A stretch of 64,000 nt of DNA from Chrysophaeum taylorii (taxonomy: Eukaryota; Sar; Pelagophyceae; Pelagomonadales; Pelagomonadaceae), in assembly GCA_029834535.1 (NCBI GenBank), contig JAQMWT010000044.1, positions 310,001 to 374,000 on the forward strand, read 5' to 3'. Below the pieces are notes generated by a model. It ran no database searches. It was not told the DNA's origin and worked only from the letters and a program-made list of their open reading frames with translations. Shown one piece after another: positions 32,634-43,209 of the stretch; positions within the stretch are counted from its first letter, which is position 1, and each line of letters opens with the position of its first letter. The translations under genes and the position numbers were made by a program.

Positions 32634-34192
32634 TTGGGAATTCACTCGGCTCGCTTCACTAGGTTATTCACTTCACTTCATTTCACCGGAATTTTTCGTC
32701 TCCGAAGTCCAATGTTCACTTCCCGTTCATTCACTCTTCCCTGATGGCGTTCTCGGCTCGGCACTACGTGTACACGTCGCAGCGGATTTTTTCCAAGCGC
32801 ACCTTTGACTGACGACGAAGATCATCGCAACCAAATAATTGAGGCGGCGTAATATTACCGCGGCAGTGGCGGCGGGAAAGGCAAGCGCCCTCGTTCATGA
32901 CTCGAAAGGCGCTCTTTGATGAATGGGTGGACGACGCGGAATATCGTTGCTTTGTTGTTCGAATCTTGAAACACGGAGTGTTATTTATGAAGCGGCGGCT
33001 TTTCGGCAATCCATTCGCCCCCCAGGTGTGTGCTGCATGACGGCGGCGGGACACTCAAGGATAAGAAGTTCAAGCGACAGGCCATTGGCCTTGTATCCTT
33101 CATCTGGCCCGATTGGAGTGGCGTTGAGACGGTGTTCCCGCGTGGGCCTCGTTCCAGCTGACGACTACGGAACCGATTCCGGCACGGCTTGTCGGCTCCG
33201 TTCTGTGGTCGCGGAGCGTTCGAGAATCGATATCGATTTGGCGGCCCCAACCAACCATTGTTCAAGACCGGGCTCCAAAATTGGCGTCGCCGAAAAATAA
33301 TTTTTTGTTGAGGTCGAAGACGCGCGTGACATGTGCATGATATATCTCACAGATCTAGCGGCATGTGGCGACTTGACACGATCCAGAGGCAAGCAGGTGA
33401 TCAATCCATTCCCAGCTGGCCAGGAGCTGCTGAACAGTGGTGGCCACGATGGAGCCGAGTACTTTTCTTACGGCACACCCACACGTGTGAAGGATCTGCA
33501 TGGGCTTTTTGCCATTACAGCCGGGGAAATAAAAGCTCAAGCTCGACCTCAATAAGACGAGGTTCCGGGCGCGATACCAAGTTATTCGTTCCTTGCTGCG
33601 TATGCACCACGTCGTGCTCAAACTGTATACGGCTACCAAAATTGGACTCCCCTGGACAATCCATCAGTGATGAGCAATGGGTGGCGTTGGCTGAATTCGA
33701 GGCGATTTTTGCTATAACGGATGCGGCCGTTGTTTTCGTGCAACATGAACACTTATACCTGGGGGCGTGCGCCGCATTGATCATTCCACAACATGATCGA
33801 GTCTCTGCGAGCTGGCACGCTAGAAGAGTCATTGATCTCCCGAACATAAATAACTGCGAAATCCATGCCACGTAAGACTGTCGATGTTGACGAGACCGGC
33901 AAAATCTCTCTTGATCGGGCTATTTATTATTCTCGAACGAGAGCGTCGTTTTTTTGCAGGAATAATGAAAACAACTACGTGCGTCGCTTCGATTACGAAT
34001 TCAACGATCGCGAGCTGATTGCCTTCCTTCTTGACTTTCGGACTATTAACTGCCGGCGCCTGTCGTCGTCCAATCAGAGAGCTCGGGCCAGGAAGTTGCT
34101 TGCTTGCTCAAGGGAGAATATGTGATTCACGCACGGACTGCATTCCACCACCACGAAAAGGCAAAGACTTCCTCCTCCGAGCCCGCGCCGCC
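32634..34192 (+). mobile_element. hAT-like DNA transposon remnant, copy C (TTCACT family)
   Basis: Starts with TTGGGAATTCACTCGG and TTCACTTCA motifs, the same left terminus as copy A. An internal deletion joins the terminal region directly to sequence equivalent to about 14910 of copy A (TTCCCTGATGGCGTTCTCGG). It then follows copy A to a point equivalent to about 16315, where homology breaks. Several frame-disrupting indels remove coding capacity. Copies B and C share variants absent from A (for example GTTATTTATGAAGCGG near 32978), so they are closer to each other. Confidence 0.6.
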
Positions 34193-34740
34193 CTTCCTTG
34201 TCGTTCATCTCGGCGCGCAATTTTTGTCGCGCCAGCTCGAAGGTAGCGCGGGGCTTCGGGAAAATAAATGTCGGTCGCAAAAAATTCGCGATTTGACACC
34301 GTAAAAAAACCGCTTTGTTCTCCAACCCGACAGAGTGGTGTCTCGATGTCGCGCCAGAACAGCGACCTGCTGCCGCAACGACGAAAGCTCTATTGCCTCT
34401 CGGCTTTTCGGACAAACGATCGAACCGCTTCTTCTGCGTCGCGTCGTAAATTCGAAATCGTGCTTTGCCGCAACTCGGCGGACGGTTTCCTCGGTGCGCT
34501 CGCTTTCTGATCCACGGAGTGCGCACGCGATTTGAAGACTTCGCGCGGACACCAGGTTCGTGGTGCCCGTAATTTTCCGCCTCGAGTTTGACCTCCTCGC
34601 GGGCGGCGAGTGCCCTCTTCGCTTTCGTCTGTTTGTTAGAATCGCCTTCAAGGCCGGAGGACTTGCGTGGGGGCTTTCCTTTCGGCGGCGACAGGCAACA
34701 AGGCTGCTGCATAAACATGCCGAAACGCAAAGGGTTTCAG
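34193..34740 (-). pseudogene. Decayed minus-strand ORF of unknown function
   Basis: Frames of 148 and 218 codons overlap. The more protein-like stretch reads KRALAAREEVKLEAENYGHH in one frame and SERTEETVRRVAAKHDFEFT, then REAIELSSLRQQVAVLARHR in another, suggesting a helical, charged protein with a frameshift. It abuts the truncated end of copy C. No domain can be named. Confidence 0.25.
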
Positions 34741-34770
34741 ACAGACAGACAGAGACAAGGGTTATTTATT
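34735..34770. repeat. (CAGA)n microsatellite and A/T-rich 3' flank
   Basis: CAGACAGACAGACAGAGACA is followed by TTATTTATTATTAAAGAAAA, which lies about 60 bp beyond the minus-strand CZIB-like stop codon and could hold its polyadenylation signal. Confidence 0.5.
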
Positions 34771-34825
34771 ATTAAAGAAAAGAGGGGGGACAAACATCTG
34801 TCGATTAGTAGTAAGGATAGAATAC

Positions 34826-35314
34826 TCATCGGAGGACCTCTACTTTGGTGATGGCGTTTGTGACAGAGACGGGGAGGTCGTTCGGCTCGTCGTAGTCGGC
34901 CCAGTCGCCGTCGGAGAGGTCGACGTCGAAGATGGTGCCTTCCGTCGAAGCAGCGACGAAGTTATCGCCGAGGTCAACTTTTAGGACGTCCATCCCGCGC
35001 GCCTCCATCGCCAAAAAGGGCGTCCAGTTGTCGTCCGTTACCGCCCGCAGCTTGAGCTTCTTGAGTTTCTTGTCGTCCGAACTCAGAATCCTGCAGGTCG
35101 ACTTCTCCTTGGCGTCGGCAAACTTTATTATCAAATTGGCCGTCCCCCGCGACCCCTCGATTTCGAAATCATCGCCGGCGGAAATCGTCACCCCACGCCG
35201 CGTTTCGTCGCTCTGACCGTTCTTCGCGTCGATGACCCACACCGACTGCGTCTTGGGAGCCAGCGACGACACGTTCTCTAGATCTACCTTGATCGACAAC
35301 ACGAACACCGGCAT
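34826..35314 (-). CDS. CZIB/UPF0587 (DUF866) family protein lacking the zinc-binding cysteines
   Basis: Complete 162-aa frame with the size and block order of the UPF0587/CZIB family (human C1orf123): an N-terminal LSIKVDLENVSSL, the central GSRGTANLIIKF, EARGMDVLKVDLGDNFVAA, and the C-terminal FDVDLSDGDWADYDEPND. Family members carry two CxxC pairs that bind zinc. Here the positions aligned with the first pair read K31-N-G-Q34 and those of the second pair F65-A-D-A68. The only Cys in the protein is C74. The fold is probably kept but zinc binding by this site should be lost. The frame is intact with host-like codon usage, so it appears to be under selection. Cellular role of the family is poorly known. 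Confidence 0.8.
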   Translation of the reverse strand: MPVFVLSIKVDLENVSSLAPKTQSVWVIDAKNGQSDETRRGVTISAGDDFEIEGSRGTANLIIKFADAKEKSTCRILSSDDKKLKKLKLRAVTDDNWTPFLAMEARGMDVLKVDLGDNFVAASTEGTIFDVDLSDGDWADYDEPNDLPVSVTNAITKVEVLR

Positions 35315-36000
35315 GCCTTCTTTCCTTCAACCACTCCGCTTTCAAAGTAGGGTTAGGAGTGGAGGGCTTGGGGCCCAGGAAGGACTTGGAACCCCAAAAA
35401 AAAAAAAACGCGAAACTAAAGCCCGCTGCATCGAAGAAAGAGGTGCGCTCAAGCAAGGGCGCGAGCAGCAGAAGCCGCGAACCGGCCGTGGCCGGAGAGC
35501 GGCTGAGCACGCGGGGAAGGATCGCACCGGCGGGGAAGGACCGCATTCGGCACACGCAAATGATTCCCACGGCACGCAGGCAAAGCAGCAATGTCGCCGG
35601 AAGGGCCCAATAGGAGTCGAGGGCCGCGCGCGCGAATCGTCGTCCAGCGGACTACTTGTCGAGAAGTAGAGAGCACCATAGTCGCGCACTTTGATTGCCT
35701 CGCCATACGGCAGAGGACAGCGTCGCGCGGGGGGGGGGACAGCCAGGACGCCGTCATCGAAGAAGAAGAAGAAGAAGCGACCACAAACAAAACCGCCCGA
35801 AGAAGCTTTGGGGGAAGGTTGGCGTTATCTTCTGGCGTCCGCCATTCTCTTCTGAACGAAAGGAGGCAAAGGCAGCACCGCAGCTATGCCGTCGTCGACG
35901 TCTATCGCGTCATCCTCCCGCTCTCATTTAGTCGTCATAATCGGAGCGCCAGGAAGCCGGCTTGGAGTCCTCGAAGAAGGTCGGCGCTGATTTAAAACGT
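35315..36000. other. No supported gene
   Basis: Contains A, G and GAA homopolymer or triplet runs (35395-35410, 35730-35740, 35760-35778). Frames on both strands are random in composition. Confidence 0.4.
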
Positions 36001-36294
36001 CGTCGTCGTCAGAAACGAAAATCCAGCCAAGAGTATCTTGCGACCGTCGTCGGATACTGCCGGGACATCACCGATTTCAATCCCAGAGAACCTCGGCGCG
36101 CGACCCGACCAAACAGCCGCTTCCTGCGGGGCGAGAGGCGCCTCAACCTTGGCCTCGAGTGAGTTCGTCGTCGAGGTGCCGCCTGTCGCCACTGCTGCCG
36201 CCTCGGCGAACAACTCGATAAAACCATAGACTGGTTTTTGTTGTTTGAGGAATTCGACGTTGGCGGCGTCCTCGATCAACTCGCGTTCTAGCCC
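35992..36294 (-). CDS. Possible exon of an unrecognised minus-strand gene
   Basis: A minus-strand frame without its own ATG reads RELIEDAANVEFLKQQKPVY, then GFIELFAEAAAVATGGT and PRFSGIEIGDVPAVSDDGRK, ending at a stop near 35992. Composition is clearly protein-like. A CTAG just upstream could be a splice acceptor; no matching upstream exon was found. It could be the last exon of a gene or a fragment. Confidence 0.28.
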   Translation of the reverse strand, partial: GLERELIEDAANVEFLKQQKPVYGFIELFAEAAAVATGGTSTTNSLEAKVEAPLAPQEAAVWSGRAPRFSGIEIGDVPAVSDDGRKILLAGFSFLTTTTF

Positions 36295-37395
36295 GCGGGT
36301 TGTCGTTCAACCAGAGTCGCTGGCGCTGTTGTATGCTTCAAGGTGCGGTGCTAACCTCGAGTTCCGCCGCCGCACTGGCCGTCGACAGAGAGAGAGCTTG
36401 GGCGACCCAGCAGCTTGGATCTCGACCCGGAACCCGGGTTTTTTTTGGATTACAAATCTTGGCGAACGAGCAGCGTTTGGGTCGCTGCGAGCCGTTGACG
36501 ATCGATCGAGATCTCGTACGCCCCCCCCGTTTTCTTGACGCGAGGGTGCTACAGATATCTTCGACGACGGACGGACGGACGGACGGACGGACGGACGTCT
36601 CGGTTGATGGACTCGGACGTCCGCGCGTGCGCTCCCGACTCTTTTAGTCAATCCGAATTCGCACGGAATCTTGATTTATCAGTGGCAGCCCGACGCTCGT
36701 GTCTGATGTCACGCTCGGCCTTGGCTCCTCCTTCGTCCGCACGGCTTCGTCGCTAACTGCTGCTCAACACTATCCATCGTCTATCAGCCCGGATGACTCA
36801 CTAATCTTACGACTGGGAAAGACGTTCCTTCGAACACTTCGACCGAAACCTCCTGCAGAACAACCTCCGAACCGCCGTTGTTAATGTGCCTTTACAGAAA
36901 CAAGACGCGCCTTTACTACTTTTCTGAGAACAGCTCGCACGACGGAAGCAAGCTCCATCAACTACTTTCAGAGTTGATGGCGACTACGACCACAAGAGCC
37001 CGTTTCTTAACCGATTCGATTGAGTAAAGTACGCGTATGAGTCCTTCTCATAGCACAACTGCGACACTTCCTCATCAAGGAGAGGTGGGAACGTTTTCTT
37101 CTACTCGAGTAAAGTCTCGTCAAGCACTTCGTTGCGAAGGACGACTTCGTAGTTAACGCAAAATCTTGTGTACGAGTCGCACTCAAAAATATGGCGCCAG
37201 CACATACGGTGAAACCGTAGCATCTATCTGCCAGGATCTGCAAACAAGCCCTCCCTCCCTCCCTCCCTCCGAAGTTGGAAGCGATGCCCCTTATGTTTGA
37301 GGAACTCAAAAAAAAAAACGGGTGTCTCGGAGCTCTGATTGTTCTGCCGCGAGAACTGTGACGTGAACCCGTATAGTCAGAGCAGGTTCTTGGCG
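36295..37395. other. No supported gene; simple repeats
   Basis: Includes (ACGG)n at about 36565-36597 and (CCCT)n at about 37251-37271. Plus-strand scraps such as GDYDHKSPFLNRFD (around 36975-37018) look like decayed coding DNA, perhaps of an LTR element. Nothing complete. Confidence 0.35.
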
Positions 37396-37399
37396 ACTA

Positions 37400-38040
37400 C
37401 CTCTAGGAGGGGCTCTGCCTAGAGGGAGGAGTCTATGTACACCCATCGTTTAAACGATGGCAAGATGTTTTTTATCTCTGTGTGCAAACTATGATTCCAA
37501 TCAAAAGTGCACTCGCTTAGCACGAACTGGCAGTTGTGTAATGTGGTGCTCTGCCTTGCAAGAGCTGTATATGCTGCGTCATCGTTGAGCGTCCAGGTGG
37601 ACGTACCCAAAATATTCAATAGCGCGCGCACACTCTGTACAGCTAACAAAACAGAATATACGCCAACACTCCAACGACAATACGAGAACACACAAACAGA
37701 CACACACAAGTCTTATGTACAGCAGCAGCAGCAGCAGCCCACGTATGTTAAGCGCGTCAAAATACAGTCGTGGTGCATGGCGAGGCGAGACCGGCGCGGT
37801 AACGGTCTGATACCCATCGGAGCATGCGACACGCGGTTCTTCACCAAGCAACCCCGCTGGGCCCATATCCTCCAGAGGAGTCTGAAGTGCAGTGGTAAAA
37901 AGTCACTTAAGAACAACCATCCCGTTAGAGTTCAGGGAACAGGCTATAGTCCCCCTAGCCTCAACGACAGACGACACGTAGATCTACATCTAGTTTCGCG
38001 TGTAAGAAGACTACGTACCTACGGGATGCGCTAATCAATA
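37400..38040 (-). mobile_element. Remnant related to the copia-like element's leader
   Basis: On the minus strand, around 37600-37625, the sequence GAATATTTTGGGTACGTCCA is shared with 43793-43812 just downstream of the left LTR of the copia-like element (there GGAATATTTTGGGTACGTCC), and flanking sequence is also similar. This indicates a second, decayed member of the same family in the opposite orientation. Its limits are uncertain. Confidence 0.4.
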
Positions 38041-38369
38041 AAGATGAGCGCGACCACGACAACTCTGATGACTAAGAGTTGTGAAGAAGGGAAGAAGAAG
38101 GGTTCAGGAGTAAGTAAACTCGAAGGTTTATTAGAGGGCGGAGCGTGCGCTGAATACAAGCAGCTTAGATTGGCGGGAGTCCGAGCGTCGAGCGGAAAAA
38201 GGAAGTCGTCCTCAACGGACGGCATAAGGGTTTGAGACTGCAGATTTTTTTTCCGCAATTGGACATCAAAGTTACCGAACAGCTTTAAACGTTCTTTTTT
38301 TCCTAACTACTAATCGACAGATGTTTGTCTGTCTGTTTGTTTGTCTGTCTGTTTGTTTGTCCCTCGATT

Positions 38370-38421
38370 TAGGGTAAGGATCAGGTAGGCGCGAGAGTAA
38401 GGATCAGGTAGGCGCGAGAGC
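38370..38421. repeat. Tandem duplication of about 26 bp
   Basis: AAGGATCAGGTAGGCGCGAG occurs twice in a row, preceded by a TGTC/TGTTTGTC microsatellite at about 38321-38362. Confidence 0.8.
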
Positions 38422-38549
38422 CAGACAGTGATCCTCCAAGCCGTCTACGGCGACCTCGCAGACTATTTCCACGACCCGCGGCGGCTGTTTTAGCCAGCGC
38501 GCCATTCTCACGCCCCGTCGAAACGATGTTGTCGATGCTGACAACGCGC

Positions 38550-38960
38550 GCATGACCGCGGCCTTTTTTTCCCGGAGACGAGGCGTCGGAGTTCTTTTCG
38601 GCCGACTAGGTTGGGTCGGAAGACGACGCCTCGCTCTTTATAGTCGAGTTTTCGACTCCCTGACAACCGACGGCATGCTGACTTTGATCGCGAGGTTAAA
38701 GTCTTCGCAACCTCGACCCGTCGCACGGCCTCTGCAATAGTACCAGATACATGATCGATCGCGTGTCACCGAGGCTCCTCCAACCTGTATCCCGTAAGGC
38801 CCGCCGACGCCAAACGATCACCAAGAGCCAGGGCCAGACGCCCCGCGAGGTCGGCGTCCTCTTGGCGAAGCCCGTCTTCTGCCACGTCCAGCTCTACGTG
38901 GCTCTCTGTCGATCGGCAACCCCGAGGATATCCTCTTCTGAGTCGACGACTCCACCCTAC
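38550..38960 (+). pseudogene. PIF1/Helitron-type helicase remnant, copy 2
   Basis: Direct repeat of 30830-31215 with a better preserved coding part. The frame 38751-38987 reads RRRQTITKSQGQTPREVGVL, LAKPVFCHVQLYVALCRSAT, which are the last two conserved helicase motifs of PIF1-like Helitron helicases (a K-S-Q-G-Q-T block and a H-x-Q-L-Y-V-A-L-C/S-R block), preceded by RYMIDRVSPRLLQ. The Rep/HUH nuclease and the rest of the helicase are absent, and no Helitron termini could be assigned. Confidence 0.6.
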
Positions 38961-39017
38961 CCCACACGTGCTGCGCAATACCGATAGGCCCCCTCCCGGC
39001 GTCTACACGCGCACTGT

Positions 39018-39352
39018 AGGTGAACTTACTGGGACCAGGTGAACTTACTGGGGTTTGAGATTGGGACTAGGTGAACTTAGTGACCAGGTGAACTTACTGG
39101 GACCAAGTGAACTTACTGGGGTTTTTAGAGTGAACGCAAAGGCTAGCGGCGTGTGCGGATCAAAGCAGCTTGGATTGGCGGAGGTGAGAGCGACGAGCTC
39201 GAAGGAGAGTGGGGTGAGTGGATGTGAGCACGAGTGGGCTTACGCCGAACTTACTGGGGTTAGAGATTGGGACTAGGTGAACTTACTGGGACCAGGTGAA
39301 CTTACTGGGGTTAGAGATTGGGACCAGGTGAACTTACTGGCGAACTTACTGG
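39018..39352. repeat. Minisatellite based on GTGAACTTACTGG
   Basis: About ten copies of GTGAACTTACTGGGACCA or GTGAACTTACTGGGGTT, interrupted by about 110 bp (39130-39240) that resembles 38140-38200 (shared AGCAGCTTxGATTGGCGG). The pattern is a compound array rather than a pure tandem repeat. Confidence 0.8.
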
Positions 39353-39503
39353 CCTGCACTTGTTTTAATATAACTTCGTTTTATTTCGATATAATTTCGA
39401 TATTATATCGTTTCGTTTGTATTTTTTTCAAAATTTCGCTTTGAAAATCCTCTCGGCGGGTCAGTACTTGGTTGTACAGTACTTTTGAGAGGCGGTTGCG
39501 TCG

Positions 39504-41660
39504 ATGGCGCCAAAGGTTGGCCGCAAAAAGAGCATCGTCGCGGACTACGTCGTCGAGGGACCTACGAATTCCGAAAATCAAACGACGTATTCTTGTGCGG
39601 CGGCGGCGCATGGCTGCACCTATTCGAATGAGACGCAGACATGGACGGCGTCGTACTGGGCGGATCCCTCATATTGTTGGGTGCAAGTTAGTTTACTACT
39701 GGTGAGGTCAAAATCGCCGTCGCCATGCCTGAATCGATCTGTGTCCCCTCTAAGCGAACAGCCGAGTCCGAGCCAGCCGCGAGCAGTAAGAGTAAGCAGG
39801 CACGGGTAACACACTGGCTGCTTTGACCGTTGTGACGACGCGCGTGCACAGCGCATCACCGCGACGATCACCAAGTTTGTTGTCGGGTGCGCTCTCCCGT
39901 TCTCCATCGTGGACTCCTTGGTGTTCTTCATTGATATGATTATAGCTCTCAACTCGGCATACTAAAAGCACTTGCCGCCCAAGTGCGACGCCGCGTTCCG
40001 GCGAACCTGGATGGTCCAGCTCTTCAACGACACGGTCGCGAACATCGACAAGATGTGGGCCAGCCAGCCTTGGAAAAAAAATCCGCGGCGGGTCATGGGC
40101 TTCGACGGGTACGAGACGGAGGCCAACACGCACGTCATCAACGTCACCGAGACTGCCGGCAACAAGTCGGCGTTCAAGGCCTGCGTAGACAGACCCCGGC
40201 GAGTACCGAGAGACGGGCGAGTACTTGGCCACGGTGCTCGAGGGCCAGCTGGTCGAGGGCGCTGACAATAAAGCCGGCAAATCTGTCGAGGAAACATACG
40301 TTGGTGTCGTCGCGGACAACAACAGCGTCAGCTACAATTTGAGCGCTTTCAGACTCCTCGCCTTCAAGTTCCCGCACCTGTTCTTTCTGGGCTGCGCGGC
40401 GCACTGTTTGTTTCGACCTGATGATGATGGAGGACCTCGCCAAGATCCGCGAGTTCAAGAAGCTCATCGATATCGTTGTTTTTTACGTGGCCGTCTTCGT
40501 CCGCAACCACAAAGTCGTCGTATATGCTCGGTTCAAGAATATCATCGGTAAGACAGACGGGCAAGATGGTCATCGGCTTCCCGCAGACCCGCTTCGCCTA
40601 CGCCGACCTGACCATTACCCGCTGCTTCAAGAATGCGCACAACCTCGAGAAGCTCATCTTCGCCGACAGCTGGTCTGAAGCTGCCCCCTGGGCATCAAGG
40701 CCACCCAGCTCAACAAGTTCGAGTGCTGCATCCGCGACCAGTCCTTCCGGAAGATGGAGTGCCTGCACGAGCTGCTCGGCCCCGTCGACGCGGCCATCCA
40801 CCATATCGAGACGTGCGGCGCCAAGCTGTTATGGGTCTTCATGCTATTCTCCGGCGTCTACGCCGACACCAACAACTGGGCGAAGAAGTCGTCGACGAAG
40901 CACTGCTTTCTCGGCGGATACGATCAAGGCGGCGACTGATGCGATTACTGGGCGGTGGCTCGGCTTGGGGTCGCGGCAGGTTGGTCTCCTGGACTCGCTG
41001 CACATCTTCGCCTGGCTGGTAGACCCGTTCACGACGCCGACGTATGATGAGCTTCTTAGTGTGACAGACTGGGAAGAAAGACCGCGGCATCAAGATAATC
41101 GAGCGGGTCTACCCAGACTCTACTGATCGCCGCGAGGTGGCCTTCACCGAGCTCAAGCAGATCGCTCTCCGACGGGGCCAGTGGGGCGCGCTCATCGAAC
41201 GCGAGCAGTCCCTCATCAAACCGCCCGCCGACATGCGATTCAAGAAAACGTCCACCGAGCGCGAGATCTTCAAGCAGTCGCGGATGATCTCATGTCCGTC
41301 GCCGACGACTGGCGACTCTGACACCGGCATCAAGCAATTCCCAAAGACTGATCTGATCACCCCCATCGCCATCAGCATCGACGAGATGACTGTCCAGTCT
41401 GCCGACGTCGAGCGAGTCGAGTCTGCAAGACCCACAAGCTCATCCACACCAAGACGCGCAACCGCCTCTACACCCTCACCGTCCATCGCCTTCACTTTAC
41501 CTACGTCAACCTCCGTCTCCTCAACAAGCGCACCGAGGAACTCGGCGACTTTTTTCCTCGTGCAGCAGACGCTGAGCAACTGCCACGACGAGGACGAGCC
41601 CCCTCTCGACCAGCCGGGCGCGCTCCGACTACGAAGAGCCAACCGCAGTCGCCGATGACG
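39504..41660 (+). pseudogene. hAT transposase of DUF659 type, frameshifted
   Basis: Starts near an ATG at 39504 (MAPKVGRKKSIVADYVVEG). In shifted frames there follow WMVQLFNDTVANIDKMWA and HVINVTETAGNKSAFKACVD (39990-40180), VGVVADNNSV then FKFPHLFFLGCAAHCL (40303-40408; the C-A-A-H-C-L block is diagnostic of DUF659/hAT transposases), DLAKIREFKKLIDIVVFYVA, TRFAYADLTITRCFKNAHNL, and at the end IHTKTRNRLYTLTVHRL and YVNLRLLNKRTEELGDFF, the dimerisation region. At least five frame changes occur. Both flanks are A/T-rich, with ATATAAxxTCGTTTTATTTCG near 39368 and CATAAAACGAAAAA near 41800 perhaps marking inverted ends. Confidence 0.7.
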
Positions 41661-41935
41661 CCTCCTTCGTCGCCGCAGTGCTGGACGACGACGAGAGCAT
41701 TTTGTTTATTTATTTATTTATTTCCGAGATTTAATAAGTTGGGCTGTTGGTTTGTTTAATTTTGTTTAGGCGTTTTTTTTTTAAGCGGCTCCTATATAAC
41801 ATAAAACGAAAAAAAACAATATTATATTTTTGCCAATATAATATAGCGCCGTTCAATACAATCAAAGCATAAGCGAAAGCAATACATTTGTAAAACGTCG
41901 TCGTCGTCAAATTTCGACATAAAAAATGAACTAAC
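41661..41935. other. A/T-rich flank, no gene
   Basis: A (TTTA)n run near 41705-41725 and several A or T runs. May include the right end of the hAT element. Confidence 0.4.
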
Positions 41936-42190
41936 TAACTAACTAACTTCAGACCTCTCCCGAGCATGGGAGCCAGGCCGGACCGACAGGTGCCAGTCCG
42001 GAATCACGGGCCTGTAGACGAGGAGCGCCGAAAGGTCGGTCGGCGGAGAGTGACCATCAAGCTTGTCACCATGCGACGAGGAGACCGCGATGCGACTGAC
42101 AACCAACTCGTCGATAACCTTCCGTCTTCGCCCCCCGGCCATACCCCGTCCCACTGCGAACGTTCCGGCTGCCAACCGGCCCGCACGGAT
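41936..42190 (-). mobile_element. SINE-like retroposon, second copy
   Basis: Reverse complement of the insertion at 12063-12424, beginning with the tail (AACTAACT...) at 41936-41949 and running to about 42185, so it lacks roughly the first 110 bp of the 5' end. Identity to the first copy is high by eye. A possible target duplication is AAATTTCG at 41910 and 42195, but the third copy also has a similar right flank, so this is uncertain. Confidence 0.75.
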
Positions 42191-42714
42191 AAAGTAAATT
42201 TCGTGTAAAAACCGATTTGGTTGCACTATATACATACAGGTATAGCATTGGCGAACATCATTATAAGTCAGGTGGTAAGTGATGTTAGCGCTGTGAAGTT
42301 GTTAACTAACTCCTTACGCGGGAAGGTATCTGAGGTCTCTCTCTCTCTCTCAAATCCAAATAACCCTTCCATCCATCGCTCGAGATTTTTTCGCTTCTGA
42401 AAACCACTGGAGCAGCCACACTCGTCGTTCGTTCCCCTTTGGCCCCAGGTACAACAAAGAGCGTCGAAATCGCCCAAACCACGAAGGTTTCCTTCCTCAA
42501 AAATATTTTCGGAGCGTATGAATCATTCGAGGAGGAAATGCAAGGTAGTGAGTTTTGCAGAGTAGAATTCTCGAGTAAAGGCAGCGTCGCACAGTGCGCG
42601 TGACAGCATCTTGTGCGATCATGGGAAGCGTCACTTAAAAAAACAGCTTTGGACTGACTAAGACCGCAATGCATGGGGCGTAGGCTCATCTAATCCGAGC
42701 GCGCGTGGATTCGG
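42191..42714. other. No supported gene
   Basis: A (TC)n run at about 42334-42351. A plus frame around 42460-42600 reads VEIAQTTKVSFLKNIFGAYE, then FCRVEFSSKGSVAQCA, protein-like but without a start or a recognised domain. Confidence 0.35.
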
Positions 42715-42835
42715 GCGTAGAGTCGAGGAACCGTCGCCATGCGAGGTGACTGGCAACAAAATCGTCGGTAACCTTTTTTCCTTTGCTGCGAACCTTCCAG
42801 ATTTTTTCATACTTCGCGTAAAAAGGAAAACTCGA
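42715..42835 (-). mobile_element. SINE-like retroposon, decayed third copy
   Basis: Matches the second copy imperfectly: CCGTCGCCATGCGAGGTGAC, ACAAAATCGTCGGTAACCTT, CTGCGAACCTTCCAG and TTCGCGTAAAAA align with the corresponding parts of 42065-42205. The match extends past the presumed 5' end of the second copy, so the family consensus may be longer at that side than copy 2 suggests. Confidence 0.5.
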
Positions 42836-43209
42836 AAAAAGCCGTGTCTTTAAAGGTCGACTGCGAAGAGGGGGCCCATAACCTTGAGAACAGTAATCAC
42901 AACTGTGTCACCCTTCAGCAGCAGAGCGTGAGAACAGTGGTAGTCTGTCCTCGAATCTCCTGTCTCTTAATCGAGGACAGACAGCCAGTGTGGATAAAGA
43001 ACACAGCGTTTTCTTCAATCACTAAAGGTGGCAACGTTAACCCTATAACATGGGGTACTAACCCTAGTTCGGTTTGTTTATCTCTACGCCCCCACAGATG
43101 ATTGAACGCGGGGAGCGAAATCTGGATCAAACTAAGCGGGAAGCGTCTTACCATCGACAAGAATGTAGAGAAAACCGTGTCCGTCAACAGTGGTGGTTAG
43201 GGTTTAGGC

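Noticed and set aside
36295-36651. 114-aa minus-strand ORF with repeated Arg-Pro-Ser-Val
   Set aside because: It is the translation of the (ACGG)n microsatellite and surrounding noise.
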